Shown here: positions 43,001 to 50,862 of the stretch, in pieces
Layout: the number at the start of each line of letters is the position of its first letter
How positions within the stretch are numbered: position 1 is the first letter of the stretch
From: Desulfosporosinus lacus DSM 15449
GTDB taxonomy: Bacteria > Bacillota > Desulfitobacteriia > Desulfitobacteriales > Desulfitobacteriaceae
Direction: 5' to 3'
Assembly (NCBI RefSeq): GCF_900129935.1
Contig: NZ_FQXJ01000003.1
Coordinates: forward strand, 186,001 to 250,000
Length of the DNA stretch: 64,000 nt
The notes under the pieces: generated by a model
Seen by the model: the letters and a program-made list of their open reading frames with translations, nothing else
Told to the model about the DNA's origin: nothing
Database searches by the model: none
Made by a program: the position numbers and the translations under genes

Positions 43001-43198
43001 GCTGGGGCAAAGGTATGCCTCTTGAGAGGAGAAACCGTAATTGGCACAGCGGTAGCTGATGGAACAGGTGACTTTAGTCTGGAATTAAACGAAGGCGTCA
43101 CCTTGGTCGAAGACGAAGAGCTTTCGATTGTTGCCAAAGCATCAGACAAGGCCGTGAGTGTAGTAGAGACAATTACAGTTGAAGCGGCACTAGAGTAG
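40010..43198 (+). CDS. Surface protein: cell-wall-binding repeats 2, beta region, Ig-like repeats
   Basis: 1062 residues from GTG 40010 after GAGGAGGAA. Signal peptide to about residue 31 (GVAMAS). Three cell-wall-binding repeat 2 units begin RLGGYDRYGTA (near 53), RIGGYDRYETA (near 158) and RLGGYDRFDT (near 255); these hold proteins to wall polymers in clostridia. About 365-600 is a repeated beta-strand region (NVVVNGTLFLDPGKDGSATL). Then an Asp/Arg linker and five Ig-like units (TQPTVMGTVGAGETMIMGTA type) to the end. No enzyme domain. It is an adhesin or wall-layer protein, under a TTCAYA promoter. Confidence 0.85.
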   Translation: MSSIYSNRLVASLAITALSLTAGLTPGVAMASEVQVKSTYNVQSTQSLINTLTRLGGYDRYGTAVQIADHGWQSASTAVLAPSGDQNMVDALASSSLATAVDGPILLADKDSVPTSTMTELKKLGVTKVYLVSGTEVISAKVVNDLYSVGIQAVRIGGYDRYETAVNIAKEIQKIKPFNEIVVTNGYANVDAISIAPIAAAKGIPVLLVDKDSVPTVVSDFIKSLGISKTYVIGGTAVVSDTVKDALPNASRLGGYDRFDTNTEVLKKFENLIIGGTMFFANGSESSLIDSLTGAPMTAKLGGAIVLSNKEAVPDSTKGFIQTNIALKNPGILGGTAVMSDSAIQSLGYIQPGQSDILDGAVQLNTPNETFRDKTVNGNILITANGVTLQNVVVNGTLFLDPGKDGSATLDGVQATRIVVLSGADRSIYLKETKADSLIVSSSSVVHIVAETGSIFGSTLVQSDATVESKSGANIGPMVVQPQRKVPINVQLQGTFSNDISLNGSVKLTAADGAVIPTVTVTGATTPDSIQLAGQFSNVTIEDNSSITLLSGQIDRLETNGASEIVVESGAKITVLSATGDIKVSGGGIVNGKKSTDTPTDLGDLPSVDRDRDRDTDVIQTEQPPVPGTVRAGDTTISGTAEAGATVSVKKSGIETEIGIGIADEIIGTYVVTLNGGVTLIEGEVLSITALVPGKTLSNATPVTVAAALIQSTQPTVMGMVGAGETMIMGTAEAGAAVSIKRSDIELGTSTADETTGTYMVEFDDEVTLSEEDILFITATAPDKTESNPTEVTVVAALIKTTQPEVPGPVRVGGTEISGTTDAGAKVCVLRDETVIGIATADETGTFTVTLNDGVDLNKNDVLSIIAKAVERAISEVESVTVAQAQTTQPTVMGTVGAGETMIMGTAEEGATVSIKRSDIELGSATADETTGTYMVELDGEVTLSEEDILIITATAPDKTESNHTEVTVVAALVKTTQPEVPGPVRVGDTEISGTTDAGAKVCLLRGETVIGTAVADGTGDFSLELNEGVTLVEDEELSIVAKASDKAVSVVETITVEAALE
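42156..43195 (+). repeat. 525-bp tandem duplication in the surface-protein gene
   Basis: Two Ig-like units (42156-42680) are repeated from 42681 with a period of exactly 525 bp (175 codons), nearly identical for long stretches, so units 2/4 and 3/5 pair. A recent duplication. Confidence 0.8.
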
Positions 43199-43318
43199 GG
43201 CTAATGGAAGAATATGATACCTAACATTTATGTACAAGCTGTGAAATGGTTGATAGATAAGGCTTTGAGCTGTTTTGGGGGGTAATTTATGTTTGTACAC
43301 ATTGTTATAGTTAAAGAG

Positions 43319-43365
43319 GGCTTGTTGTTCATAAATCCGCAGATGTATTTATGAAACAACAAGCC
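43319..43365 (+). terminator. Terminator after the surface-protein gene
   Basis: GGCTTGTTGTTCATAAAT (43319-43336) pairs with ATTTATGAAACAACAAGCC (43347-43365) with one bulge, then TTTTTTG. The rest of the gap to 43690 holds only AT-rich text. Confidence 0.75.
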
Positions 43366-43689
43366 TTTTTTGTACAATTCACAACTTAACCATTTCCGAT
43401 ACCACTTGCTGTAACATGACCTGCCCGTAGCCTAAATACCCTAAACTGAGATTTGTTAGTTGGTACATTGTTTACTATGAGTATCCTTTTGGAACATAAA
43501 AAAAACAGCCTTTTATACACATAAGACTGTATAATTAGATAAATTATTATGTTATGGTACACTCTTTAACTATATATATAGTTCGAGCGGTCTTTTTATT
43601 TTGCAATACATAATTCGTCCTTGATTGGTTTTTCGATTTTGCATATGATTGTATTTAATGTAATTGCTTTGTTTTTCTTAGTATGAGCG

Positions 43690-43881
43690 CAATGGTCAAT
43701 GGCTTATGAACCTTATGTTCAAGAAACGATGCAAGGTGAATTCTGTCCCGTATTTGTTATGGGAGATAACCGCAATAATAGTGACGACTCTCGAGCTTGG
43801 GGATTTCTCCCTATAGAAAACGTCGTTGGGAGATCTTTCTGGACGATATACCCTTTTAATTGTTTAGAGAGACTCGAATAA
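43690..43881 (+). pseudogene. Signal peptidase I, C-terminal fragment
   Basis: The frame from about 43699 reads [20 protein letters not shown] and [17 protein letters not shown]. GDNRNNSxDSRxWG is the last conserved box of type I signal peptidases. The membrane helix and the catalytic Ser and Lys boxes are missing, and the text before has no ribosome site. It is a leftover 3' end. Confidence 0.7.
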
Positions 43882-43903
43882 TATTTAGAGGTGTAAGCAT
43901 CTT

Positions 43904-44335
43904 ATGTTGGAAATTGACTTACCAATAAAATTGCCGGATAGCTCTTTAGGATTCCCATTCAATAAAAGACCAGGGCAAGATGCTGGATATGACTTATTAT
44001 CTTTAACCGATAAAATACTTTGGCCTTTTCAAAAAATAAAAATTCCCGTTAATATACAGGCAATTATTCCCCGAGGCTACTTTGGTCGTGTTACAGGTCG
44101 CTCGGGGTTAAGTTCGCAAGGTATTTTTATCATTCCCGGAACAGTTGACTCTGGTTATACTGGAATTTGGCAGGCCATTACTATCAATTTGAGTTTTTGG
44201 CCTAAGCGTGTGAAAGCTGGAGATCGAATAGCTCAAATGATTATGATCCCCTTTGCTAAGGTTAATTTCATTCCAGTTGATGAGTTACCCTCCACAGATC
44301 GAGGCGATAAAGGCTTTATGTCTTCAGGAGTCTAA
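43904..44335 (+). CDS. dut: dUTP pyrophosphatase (dUTPase)
   Basis: 143 residues, ATG 43904 with AGAGGTG upstream. All five trimeric dUTPase motifs are seen: DAGYDL; RVTGRSGLSSQGI; GTVDSGYTGIWQ; KAGDRIAQMIM; and RGDKGFMSSGV. It hydrolyses dUTP to dUMP and keeps uracil out of DNA. Motif 3 has Trp-Gln where Glu is usual (YTGIWQ), as in some phage enzymes. With the phage-type gene downstream this suggests a prophage or plasmid remnant. Followed by a strong terminator. Confidence 0.9.
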   Translation: MLEIDLPIKLPDSSLGFPFNKRPGQDAGYDLLSLTDKILWPFQKIKIPVNIQAIIPRGYFGRVTGRSGLSSQGIFIIPGTVDSGYTGIWQAITINLSFWPKRVKAGDRIAQMIMIPFAKVNFIPVDELPSTDRGDKGFMSSGV

Positions 44336-44347
44336 TAACGCAAAAAT

Positions 44348-44390
44348 AAAATAGCATGTTGGATTAGTTATTAATCCAACATGCTATTTT
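44348..44390. terminator. Terminator after dut
   Basis: AAAATAGCATGTTGGATTA (44348-44366) and TAATCCAACATGCTATTTT (44372-44390), perfect 19-bp stem. Confidence 0.85.
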
Positions 44391-44457
44391 AATATCTAAT
44401 TATTCAACAGTTCACAATTTTATTTCTTTCTATTACACATTACCCTTGCAGGTAACC

Positions 44458-44497
44458 TTGACTACGCTATACTGAGAGTATATGGTGAGTATATGGT
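44458..44497 (+). promoter_or_regulatory. Promoter with 11-bp tandem repeat operator
   Basis: TTGACT (44458-44463), 17 bases, TATGGT (44481-44486). The -10 lies inside GAGTATATGGT, which is repeated exactly at 44487-44497 and followed by GTATATA. Tandem short repeats over a -10 suit autorepression by a ribbon-helix-helix protein such as the gene product below. Confidence 0.6.
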
Positions 44498-44531
44498 GTA
44501 TATATAAAGTAATACAAAGGGGTGGCGTTAC

Positions 44532-45590
44532 ATGGCGGCAATGATTCCTTTTAGACTCGGGAAGGATTACACAATACGTTTCGATGCCTTGGTGAAACGT
44601 CTTGGGCTCAAGAGACCATTTTTGGTTCGTAATTTATTGTCCCTCGATCCAATTATAATTGATGATATTGAGGCCAAGGCCAAAACCTTGCGGGTCATAG
44701 ACATCTACGACATTGCTATGGAAAACGATAAGAAAAACGAAAAAGTGCCTGATGTCATAACAATTAGATTGGACGAGGAACGAGAACGCCGCTTCGACGC
44801 TTTAGTCAAGAGTCTAGGTGCTGGAACTAAGGTTCAAGTCCTTCGAAATTTACTGTGCGGCGACCCTGGGACGATAGAATTAATTTGCATGAAAGCAAAG
44901 TCTATCCCTCTCGCCCCTCTTAAAGAGAAGGTGGCAGCTCATACAGTAAACTCTAAGGTTAACGAGGAAGTAAAGTTCGTTGAGCCAACGGATGCAATCG
45001 AAGAGTTAATTCGCAGGAAAATTTCTGAATTTGAAAGAGAATTAAGGGCTATATTTGCGGAGCAAAGGAACGCTTTGGTTGATGCAGAAGAAATACTCAA
45101 CTTAGAAATAGGATACCTCACAGAGTCTTCAATCACCTCTCAGCAACCCACTGAGTCTCAAGCACAGGTAAGCCTCTTCACTGAGCTTCATGACGAGAGT
45201 GAACAAACACCAAAGAAACGAGGTAGGTCAAAGAGAGTTTCATCCGGCATTGATCGCTCGGATTCTAGAAGGCAAATCATCGAGCATCTCAATCAAATGA
45301 CAGGCAAAAATTTTGGGTCTGATTCAGAAGAAGCAAAAAATGCAATAGATAAGATGTTGGATAAAGGTAGGGCGATTGATCAATTCATAAAGATAATTGA
45401 TAATATGACCCCACTTTGGATCGAAAGTCCGGAAATGAATGTCCGCCTCTGTCCAGAGACATTATTTAGGGAAATCCACTGGGAGAAGTATCTCAACGCA
45501 AATCCAAACCCTGCTAAAGCACCTAAGGGATCAGGAAAACTCCCAGTTCCGCCCGAACTTAAGGGTAAGTATGACGATTTATATCTTTAG
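44532..45590 (+). CDS. Phage-type protein with two ribbon-helix-helix-like parts
   Basis: 352 residues, ATG 44532 with AAAGGGG upstream. The N-terminus has two similar parts: FRLGKDYTIRFDALVKRLGL and IRLDEERERRFDALVKSLGA, each followed by VRNLLS or LRNLLC, like duplicated ribbon-helix-helix units. A charged coiled region and a basic KKRGRSKR patch follow. The last 90 residues (IIEHLNQMTGKNFGSDSEEA; then WIESPEMNVRLCPETLFREI) match the conserved C-terminus of phage replication proteins (Phg_2220_C type). It may be a replication or maintenance factor that also controls its own promoter. Confidence 0.6.
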   Translation: MAAMIPFRLGKDYTIRFDALVKRLGLKRPFLVRNLLSLDPIIIDDIEAKAKTLRVIDIYDIAMENDKKNEKVPDVITIRLDEERERRFDALVKSLGAGTKVQVLRNLLCGDPGTIELICMKAKSIPLAPLKEKVAAHTVNSKVNEEVKFVEPTDAIEELIRRKISEFERELRAIFAEQRNALVDAEEILNLEIGYLTESSITSQQPTESQAQVSLFTELHDESEQTPKKRGRSKRVSSGIDRSDSRRQIIEHLNQMTGKNFGSDSEEAKNAIDKMLDKGRAIDQFIKIIDNMTPLWIESPEMNVRLCPETLFREIHWEKYLNANPNPAKAPKGSGKLPVPPELKGKYDDLYL

Positions 45591-46173
45591 GTTATTTTCC
45601 AAGTGATGCTTTGGGCTGCGGCTCGACCTCGACTATGGCTTTTCACTAAGCCAGGGTTGTATTTGTAGGTGTAAAATCGGTTGCAATCTCATGTTATCAT
45701 CATAGATGATTCTCTAGCGAATAGTTTTCTCAATGTTTAGCAGTACTTAATATAATAATTAAATAAAAATGGAAAAAGACCTTGAACAACAAGGGATTTT
45801 CCCATTTTAAGCATTATCTCTATCATTGATTCTATATGAGTGCCCTGGAGCATTTTTCCTAGTAGCTTTATACATTTTCCTCCAGTACGCCGCTTAAAAC
45901 TTGCTAGGTGAGTATTTCGGTGTTGCAGCGGTTCTTCCGCTAATCTGAGTATCTAGATGCTTTTGAAGTCACTTGAGATTCTGTATCTTCTTTAATCCAT
46001 TATAATGCGCAGTTATAATTACTCGTTTGTTACCATTGCTTCGGCGGGAGAAACCTTTTTTTGTCTTGAAGAGATTCCACGAGGCGTGTCTACACTCTGC
46101 TAGGCCGTGCAACACTATACCTATTTATTAGAAAGGGTGGGTAGAGTAATGCATTTGTACAATAACTGTGTCA
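45591..46173. other. Gap with terminator and dispersed repeat
   Basis: A hairpin (AAAATGG at 45766 with CCCATTTT at 45801-45808, inner CTTG/CAAG) probably ends the previous gene. TGAGTATTTCGGTGTTGCAG and GGTTCTTCCGC at 45908-45940 are the reverse complement of the repeat at 53770. No gene supported. Confidence 0.45.
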
Positions 46174-46296
46174 ATGTTGGAGGAAGAGTGTTTAGACGGC
46201 GGAGGACGAAATAACTACAATTATCTCAGTTTTGAAGAGCAGGATGAATTAGAAGGCGAAGACATCAACGATTGCGCGGACTACAATCCGAGGTAG
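46174..46296 (+). CDS. Possible 40-residue acidic protein
   Basis: ATG 46174 (GTG 46168 also in frame) reads MLEEECLDGGGRNNYNYLSF then EEQDELEGEDINDCADYNPR. Very acidic, two Cys. No ribosome site is visible, so it may be the tail of a lost gene. Confidence 0.25.
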   Translation: MLEEECLDGGGRNNYNYLSFEEQDELEGEDINDCADYNPR

Positions 46297-46416
46297 AACG
46301 AACGTCTTTATAATTATAGGAGTTTTCGGTTTGGGGTTTCTTCTAAAAGGAGAGGCCCCATTTCTATCCAGCATGATATAATATAGATACCATTTTTTTC
46401 GAAAGAGGGTATATGG

Positions 46417-47099
46417 GTGGAAGATGAAATCGCAGATTCAGATGACGAACTTAAAAATACCATTTTGATAAATAAAATGATAAATGATAAAGCTGTATCG
46501 CTAGATGAGTGCATGAAAAAGCTAAAAGAGATGGTGAAAATAGATCGTTGGGATCGAATTGAAGGTATTATTTATGATGATCCGTACGTGCCATCTGCCA
46601 AGCATTCAGCCATAGTCGCAAATGATAGATCGGGAGTTCCGCGCTTGTTTTAAGGATCAAAAGTGCAGTGCTTTTTTCTTGACCATGCACCGTGTGGTTC
46701 AGCGAAATCAACTACGTCTATCCCGACCTAGCTGTAGTAGGTGATAGAGCAAAGACGCATGTCGAAGGGTGCATAGGGGTTCCAGAACTTATTATTGAGG
46801 TTATAGACCCCTCAACGGCACAAAAGGATAGAAAACATAAGTACAATAGGTACGAGCAGGTAGGTGCCAATGAGTATTGGTTAGTCGATCATAATGAAGA
46901 ACTTGTAACTGCCTTCACCTTACAGGAAACCAACAGATATGGTAGACCCGATGTTTATACCGACACAGATATTGTATCTATATCAACTATCCCTGACATT
47001 GTAATTGATTTGAACACTTTGTTGATTACGAAAACAAGCCCTCATAACAGTAAAAGCTCCGACCCAGTTAAGAGGGAGGAACTATATTGGCTTGCATAG
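46417..47099 (+). pseudogene. Uma2-family nuclease, frameshifted
   Basis: GTG 46417 starts a reading that gives WDRIEGIIYDDPYVPSAKHS, the Uma2 front (substrate-side ExI/Y-D-G-like block). Near 46634 the frame changes (FRACFKDQKCSAFF), and near 46697 again, to give INYVYPDLAVVGDRAK (PD motif), PELIIEVIDPSTAQKDRKHK (ExxxPST block) and YEQVGANEYWLVD. Two frameshifts break the gene. Uma2 proteins are PD-(D/E)xK nuclease-like, common in mobile DNA. Confidence 0.75.
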
Positions 47100-47103
47100 C
47101 CAC

Positions 47104-47123
47104 AATCAATCAATCAATCAATC
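47104..47123 (+). repeat. (AATC)5 microsatellite
   Basis: Five perfect AATC units just after the Uma2 pseudogene. Confidence 0.6.
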
Positions 47124-47216
47124 TCAATCCATTTATTGATTAGTAGTTTCTTCTAATGGTGTTCAATCTAAAATAAGGGTAGGGTATGCCTCTTATCCAA
47201 ACAAATACACTGAGTA

Positions 47217-47474
47217 TCAGAGTTGCCACTTTCCCCCAGGATTTTTTGTCCAAACGTAGCTATCATTGAAAAGCAAGGACCGATCATTGTAAAATACTGG
47301 GGAAGTTCTATTTGGCTTGTCCGCATCAAAATCCGGATCAACCCCGCTTATAATGCAAGCTGTTTTAATTTTAGTTTCAAGCACTGAATAAAGATAATTC
47401 ATACCAGCATGGAAAGGATCTATGGCTTTGCGAGGCGAATTGGTTTTTGGTGAAGTTTGGCTACCGATAGTCAC
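47217..47474 (-). pseudogene. Fragment resembling Cas1 (CRISPR integrase)
   Basis: On the minus strand the 85-codon frame reads NSPRKAIDPFHAGMNYLYSV, LETKIKTACIISGVDPDFDA, DKPNRTSPVFYNDRS. The order (PRxAxDPxxAxLNYxYxxLE, then GxDPxxGxxHxDxxxRxSLxxDxME) is the Cas1 core, but the usual GxLH is FDAD and the catalytic block after SL is replaced. The two ends are missing and no array or other cas gene is near. I judge it a dead Cas1 scrap; a chance or distant match is possible. Confidence 0.45.
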
Positions 47475-47641
47475 AGTGAAATTACTAATACTGTTAGAGA
47501 GTTCACAGGATTCTTCAGAAATAGATTAGTCCTGCAAAAACCGGAGGAATTCACGACAGAAACGGAAGCAGAAAAACCTGTAAAGGTAAAAAGAAAAAGC
47601 TTACTCCAAAACAGATTGAAGCAAGCTTTGAGGAAAGACAT

Positions 47642-47938
47642 TTGGAACAAGCTAAGGGGGGGAAGAAAATTGAATCTAAAGAGTGTTTAGAATGTGGTCT
47701 AACGTTCGTTCCTACGGCCAATGGACAGCGATTTTGCTGTAAGGCTCATTCTAACGGATATCGGCAGAAGAAGCTGAGAGAACGTAGGATTGCTGAAGGG
47801 CTTTGTCCGGTTTGCGGGAGTGATATGCCGAAGGCACAGCCGTATGGGAAAAGGGAATCATTGTACTGTGAGAAGTGTACGGAGGCAAGGCGGGAGAGTA
47901 AGAGGAGGAGTAGGGATAAGCAAATGAGTTTATCTTAA
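47642..47938 (+). CDS. Cys-rich zinc-ribbon-like protein, start uncertain
   Basis: 98 residues if it starts at TTG 47642; the frame is open back to 47527 without a good start, so the front may be lost. Two zinc-binding pairs: KECLECGLTFVPTANGQRFC (C-x2-C then C) and GLCPVCGSDMP with YCEKCTEAR. The linker is basic (YRQKKLRERR), the end is RESKRRSRDK. It may bind DNA or RNA. It lies between the Cas1-like scrap and a radical SAM gene on the other strand. Function unknown. Confidence 0.45.
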   Translation: MEQAKGGKKIESKECLECGLTFVPTANGQRFCCKAHSNGYRQKKLRERRIAEGLCPVCGSDMPKAQPYGKRESLYCEKCTEARRESKRRSRDKQMSLS

Positions 47939-47949
47939 ATGCTTGATCC

Positions 47950-48816
47950 CTATTTATAGGATAAACAACCTCCACAACACTGTTTTGTTATAAACAATTC
48001 GCATCCTGAACATGCAGAATTCTCTTTACTTTTTATATTCTTAATTTCATCGAAGAATAAATTTCTGGGGGAAGAAGAAGTAAGTTCTTTAAGGTTTTTA
48101 TATATGTTTAATTCAACACATGGTTGTATTGTCTCGCCATCAGGCAGAATTACTATTGAATTATTAGGTAACGAACATTGTCCACTAAGCCTACAATTGG
48201 TCTGGAGATAGCTTTTTTGTTCAGAAGAAAAAATACATAAGGGAGTAGCCCTAGAAATACGTACTTTTGTTCCAGTCAGCGTTACTTGGTTACAAAGAGA
48301 ATAAACCAAATCGCCAAGGCTTTTTGTAAATTCCGCAGGGAACATAATGGAGACTGATACGGAATTAGCATATTCTTTAGAAATTGCTACAGCTTCTTTA
48401 AGCATTTCATTACTAAAAGAATCATTTACGTTAAACCTCAAAGCTATTTTTACCCTTTGATTTCTATAGGCTTTAATTTGTTCTAGTATAGTATTTCTAA
48501 TATTTAAATTAAAAAGGTTAGTTCCATTAACGATTACGTTAGTAGGCTTTGTATAAATTGGTATGGTACCATTTGTAAAAATAGTTACTTTCTTTCCTTT
48601 GTTTTTCAAGAACAACACGGCTTCATTAATAAATTTCCATTTTGCAGGCTCTCCACCTATAAATGCGAATTTATTGCATTCATCTTTAAACTTATTGTAA
48701 ATTTTTATAAAATTCACCCATGAGAGATAATCACTGAAATCCGTTTTATTCTTCTTAGAATAACAACCGGGACAACTTAAATTACATTCATAAGTAGGTA
48801 CAATATAAATCTGCAT
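47950..48816 (-). CDS. Radical SAM protein with C-terminal Cys cluster
   Basis: 288 residues from ATG 48816, with GAGGAG nine bases before. The [4Fe-4S] motif is YECNLSCPGCYSKK (CxxxCxxC, residues 11-18), followed by FIGGEPAKWKF (GGEP). The C-terminal part has ILPDGETIQPCVELN, then SACSGCELFITKQCCGGC, a SPASM/twitch-like site for extra clusters. Such enzymes modify peptides or mature other enzymes; members with SPASM often act on a ribosomal peptide encoded nearby. No convincing precursor peptide is seen; a 20-codon frame at 48891 on the other strand lacks features. AT-rich compared with its neighbours. Confidence 0.75.
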   Translation of the reverse strand: MQIYIVPTYECNLSCPGCYSKKNKTDFSDYLSWVNFIKIYNKFKDECNKFAFIGGEPAKWKFINEAVLFLKNKGKKVTIFTNGTIPIYTKPTNVIVNGTNLFNLNIRNTILEQIKAYRNQRVKIALRFNVNDSFSNEMLKEAVAISKEYANSVSVSIMFPAEFTKSLGDLVYSLCNQVTLTGTKVRISRATPLCIFSSEQKSYLQTNCRLSGQCSLPNNSIVILPDGETIQPCVELNIYKNLKELTSSSPRNLFFDEIKNIKSKENSACSGCELFITKQCCGGCLSYK

Positions 48817-48969
48817 TAACAATACTCCTCGTATAATAAATCTAGTTTCTGCCCCACGAGTTCAAAAAACTAATGGAACGTGGGGTATTAATATGACCAA
48901 AGAAAACTGGAAATTCATTTGTTTGGTCAACATCAACAAGATGCGCGCAGAATAACGCATACCCTATGC

Positions 48970-49110
48970 AGTCGTCGTGCCTGTGGGCAGTGTGGACAAG
49001 TCAACCCCTAAGGATAACTTCAAATTCGACTTGTCCAAAGCCTGTGGGAAAGCTCTTTTAAGACTGACCCAAAGAGGCTTTTCCATAGGCTGGCACTGTC
49101 CACAGGCTCA
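48970..49110. repeat. Inverted-repeat-rich block before IS110
   Basis: CCTGTGGGCAGTGTGGACAA near 48980, ACTTGTCCAAAGCCTGTGGG near 49031 and GGCACTGTCCACAGGC near 49091 are related on both strands. The outer parts pair (GTGGGCAGTG with CACTGTCCAC), and so do the inner ones (GACAAGTC with GACTTGTC). It may fold as a cruciform; the unit recalls DnaA-box text (TGTGGACAA) but no dnaA gene is present. Confidence 0.45.
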
Positions 49111-49207
49111 GAATGAGGAATACCTGATTAAAGATTCCTCAGATTGTTTTCTGACACAAAAAAGAGTATTCAATTTTGTTGGGATTTCAGGCAAAATGGT
49201 ACCGTGA

Positions 49208-49462
49208 GGTTCGTTCTGGTAAGGCCTTTCACTCCTTGAGGCTTTTGACCTCTTTTGAAGTCTGACTGCCAGCCCACAATTTGAACTTTTAACTCGAAGG
49301 TTGCACAGCTTAAAGGGAACCCCTTCCGATGGTAGCAGATCGGCTGGATCCAAAGTCCTTTTAAGACAAGTGCTGATTCGGCGAGGTTGTTGACCTGTTG
49401 TGGTGCCTGGTCCCAACGTTAATCTTACAAAGTCTTTAACTCAGAAAGTGAGGTGATTTTAA
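49208..49462 (+). ncRNA. Candidate bridge RNA region of IS110
   Basis: In the IS110 group, the non-coding left end before the transposase encodes a structured RNA that pairs with donor and target DNA. Here about 250 bases between 49208 and the start at 49463 hold no gene but several short inverted parts (for example GAGGCTTTTGACCTC and GCAGATCGGC with GCTGATTCGGC). The role is inferred from position and family only; folding was not computed. Confidence 0.4.
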
Positions 49463-50704
49463 TTGAGTTTATTTGTCGGTATTGATGTGAGTTCCAGTGA
49501 TTTTAAAGTGCGAATCTTAGATGAGCGGGGTAATGAACCGGTTAAAAAACTACGGGTTTTGAATGATAAGCCTGGTTGTGAGCAAATTGCCCGATATCTC
49601 TCTGAAGCCTGCGCTAAAGATAAAGAGGACCGGCTGGTTATTGGTCTAGAGGCCACTTCCGTGTACAGTTGGCCGTTACAAATGTTCTTGGCGGAAGACC
49701 CTTGCTTAGCACCAATGCATCCCCAAATTTATTCCTTTAACCCTAAGGTCGTTGCTAATTTCAAGAAGGCTTATGTGGACCTTCCCAAGAACGACTGGAT
49801 TGATGCCTGGGTCATTGCCGAGCGTTTACGCTTCGGCCGACTCCCGGAGGGCTCTCAGATCGATTTCCGCTACTTACCGTTACAGCGCCTCACTCGCTTT
49901 CGTTGTCATCTGATTGAGATGATCTCCAGAGAGAAGACCTATTTTCTCACGAACTTGTTCTTGAAGTTTAGCACTCTTGCCCAAGGTGCGGTTTTTAGCA
50001 ACACGTTCGGCGCTACTTCTGAATCCTTGACGCTTGAGTTTTTTTCTCCAGAAGAGGTTGCGGCTCGACCGCTTGATGAACTAATTGATTTCCTCATGGA
50101 GAAAGGAAGAAGTCATTTCGAGGATCCGGTAGCCAAAGCCAGAGAGTTGAAGGAAGCCGCCCGCAAGGCCCATCGACTACGTGGAAGTCTATTGCAACCC
50201 ATTAACCTTATCCTGGCCACGAGCATCGAAACCATCCACACTTTAGAGAAGCAGGTAAAGAAAATCGATAAGGCGATTGAAGCAGAGATTAGGCATTTCC
50301 CTAATACACTCATTACCATTCCCGGTATTGGTCCTGTGCTTTCGGCGGGTATTATTGCTGAAATTGGAGACATCCGTCGTTTTCCGAATGAAGGAGCCTT
50401 AGCAAAGTTCATTGGGTTAACCTGGCGTTCTCACCAGTCAGGTAATTTTACGGCCGATGACACACCCTTAACCCGGACCGGCAACACCTACCTGCGCAGT
50501 TATATCATCCAGGCTGCTAACTTAGTACGCCAAAAGGAACCAGAGTACAAAGCCTTCTACCAACGTAAGTTTTCGGAAAGTAAGACTCACCATCATCGCC
50601 GTGCTCTCGTGCTTACTGCACGTAAACTCGTCCGTATGGTTGATGCTCTGCTACGCAGCAACCAAATCTATACACCACATGGCAATAGGGGGAATGCAAG
50701 CTAA
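49463..50704 (+). CDS. IS110-family DEDD transposase/recombinase
   Basis: 413 residues from TTG 49463, after GAGGTGA. The RuvC-like domain has D8 (VGIDVSSSDF), E63 (IGLEATSVYSW), D111 and D114 (KNDWIDAWVIAERL): the DEDD tetrad. The C-terminal Tnp domain has TIPGIGPVLSAGIIAEIGDI, then FIGLTWRSHQSGNF with the conserved Ser, and the end YLRSYIIQAANLVRQ. IS110 elements move without long terminal inverted repeats. The gene is intact. A hairpin (AAACCTG with CAGGTTT and a T run) near 50709-50780 ends it. Confidence 0.9.
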   Translation: MSLFVGIDVSSSDFKVRILDERGNEPVKKLRVLNDKPGCEQIARYLSEACAKDKEDRLVIGLEATSVYSWPLQMFLAEDPCLAPMHPQIYSFNPKVVANFKKAYVDLPKNDWIDAWVIAERLRFGRLPEGSQIDFRYLPLQRLTRFRCHLIEMISREKTYFLTNLFLKFSTLAQGAVFSNTFGATSESLTLEFFSPEEVAARPLDELIDFLMEKGRSHFEDPVAKARELKEAARKAHRLRGSLLQPINLILATSIETIHTLEKQVKKIDKAIEAEIRHFPNTLITIPGIGPVLSAGIIAEIGDIRRFPNEGALAKFIGLTWRSHQSGNFTADDTPLTRTGNTYLRSYIIQAANLVRQKEPEYKAFYQRKFSESKTHHHRRALVLTARKLVRMVDALLRSNQIYTPHGNRGNAS

Positions 50705-50862
50705 GCATAAAACCTGATAATCAAACTCCCATTTTTGTAACTTATTCCCATGTACTTTTGGGGATGAGCAGGTTTTTTGTTGCCTTTTTTGACCTCGGTT
50801 ATTAACTTACTAAAAATTTTGCTCACTTAGGGTCTTGACATATTACCGAAGGACTTCAATAA

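Noticed and set aside
40164-43149. Long minus-strand frames under the surface protein and other genes
   Set aside because: They are shadows of strongly coding plus-strand text with repeated codons.
43376-43400. TTCACAACTTA as another TTCAYA site
   Set aside because: Single repeat, no -10 at the right distance and no gene close by.
47104-47123. AATC repeats as a CRISPR array
   Set aside because: Simple tetranucleotide repeat without spacers.
48891-48953. 20-codon frame as precursor peptide for the radical SAM enzyme
   Set aside because: On the opposite strand, no leader/core pattern and only a weak ribosome site.
48977-49207. 76-residue frame before IS110
   Set aside because: It spans the inverted-repeat block and lacks a ribosome site; probably non-coding.
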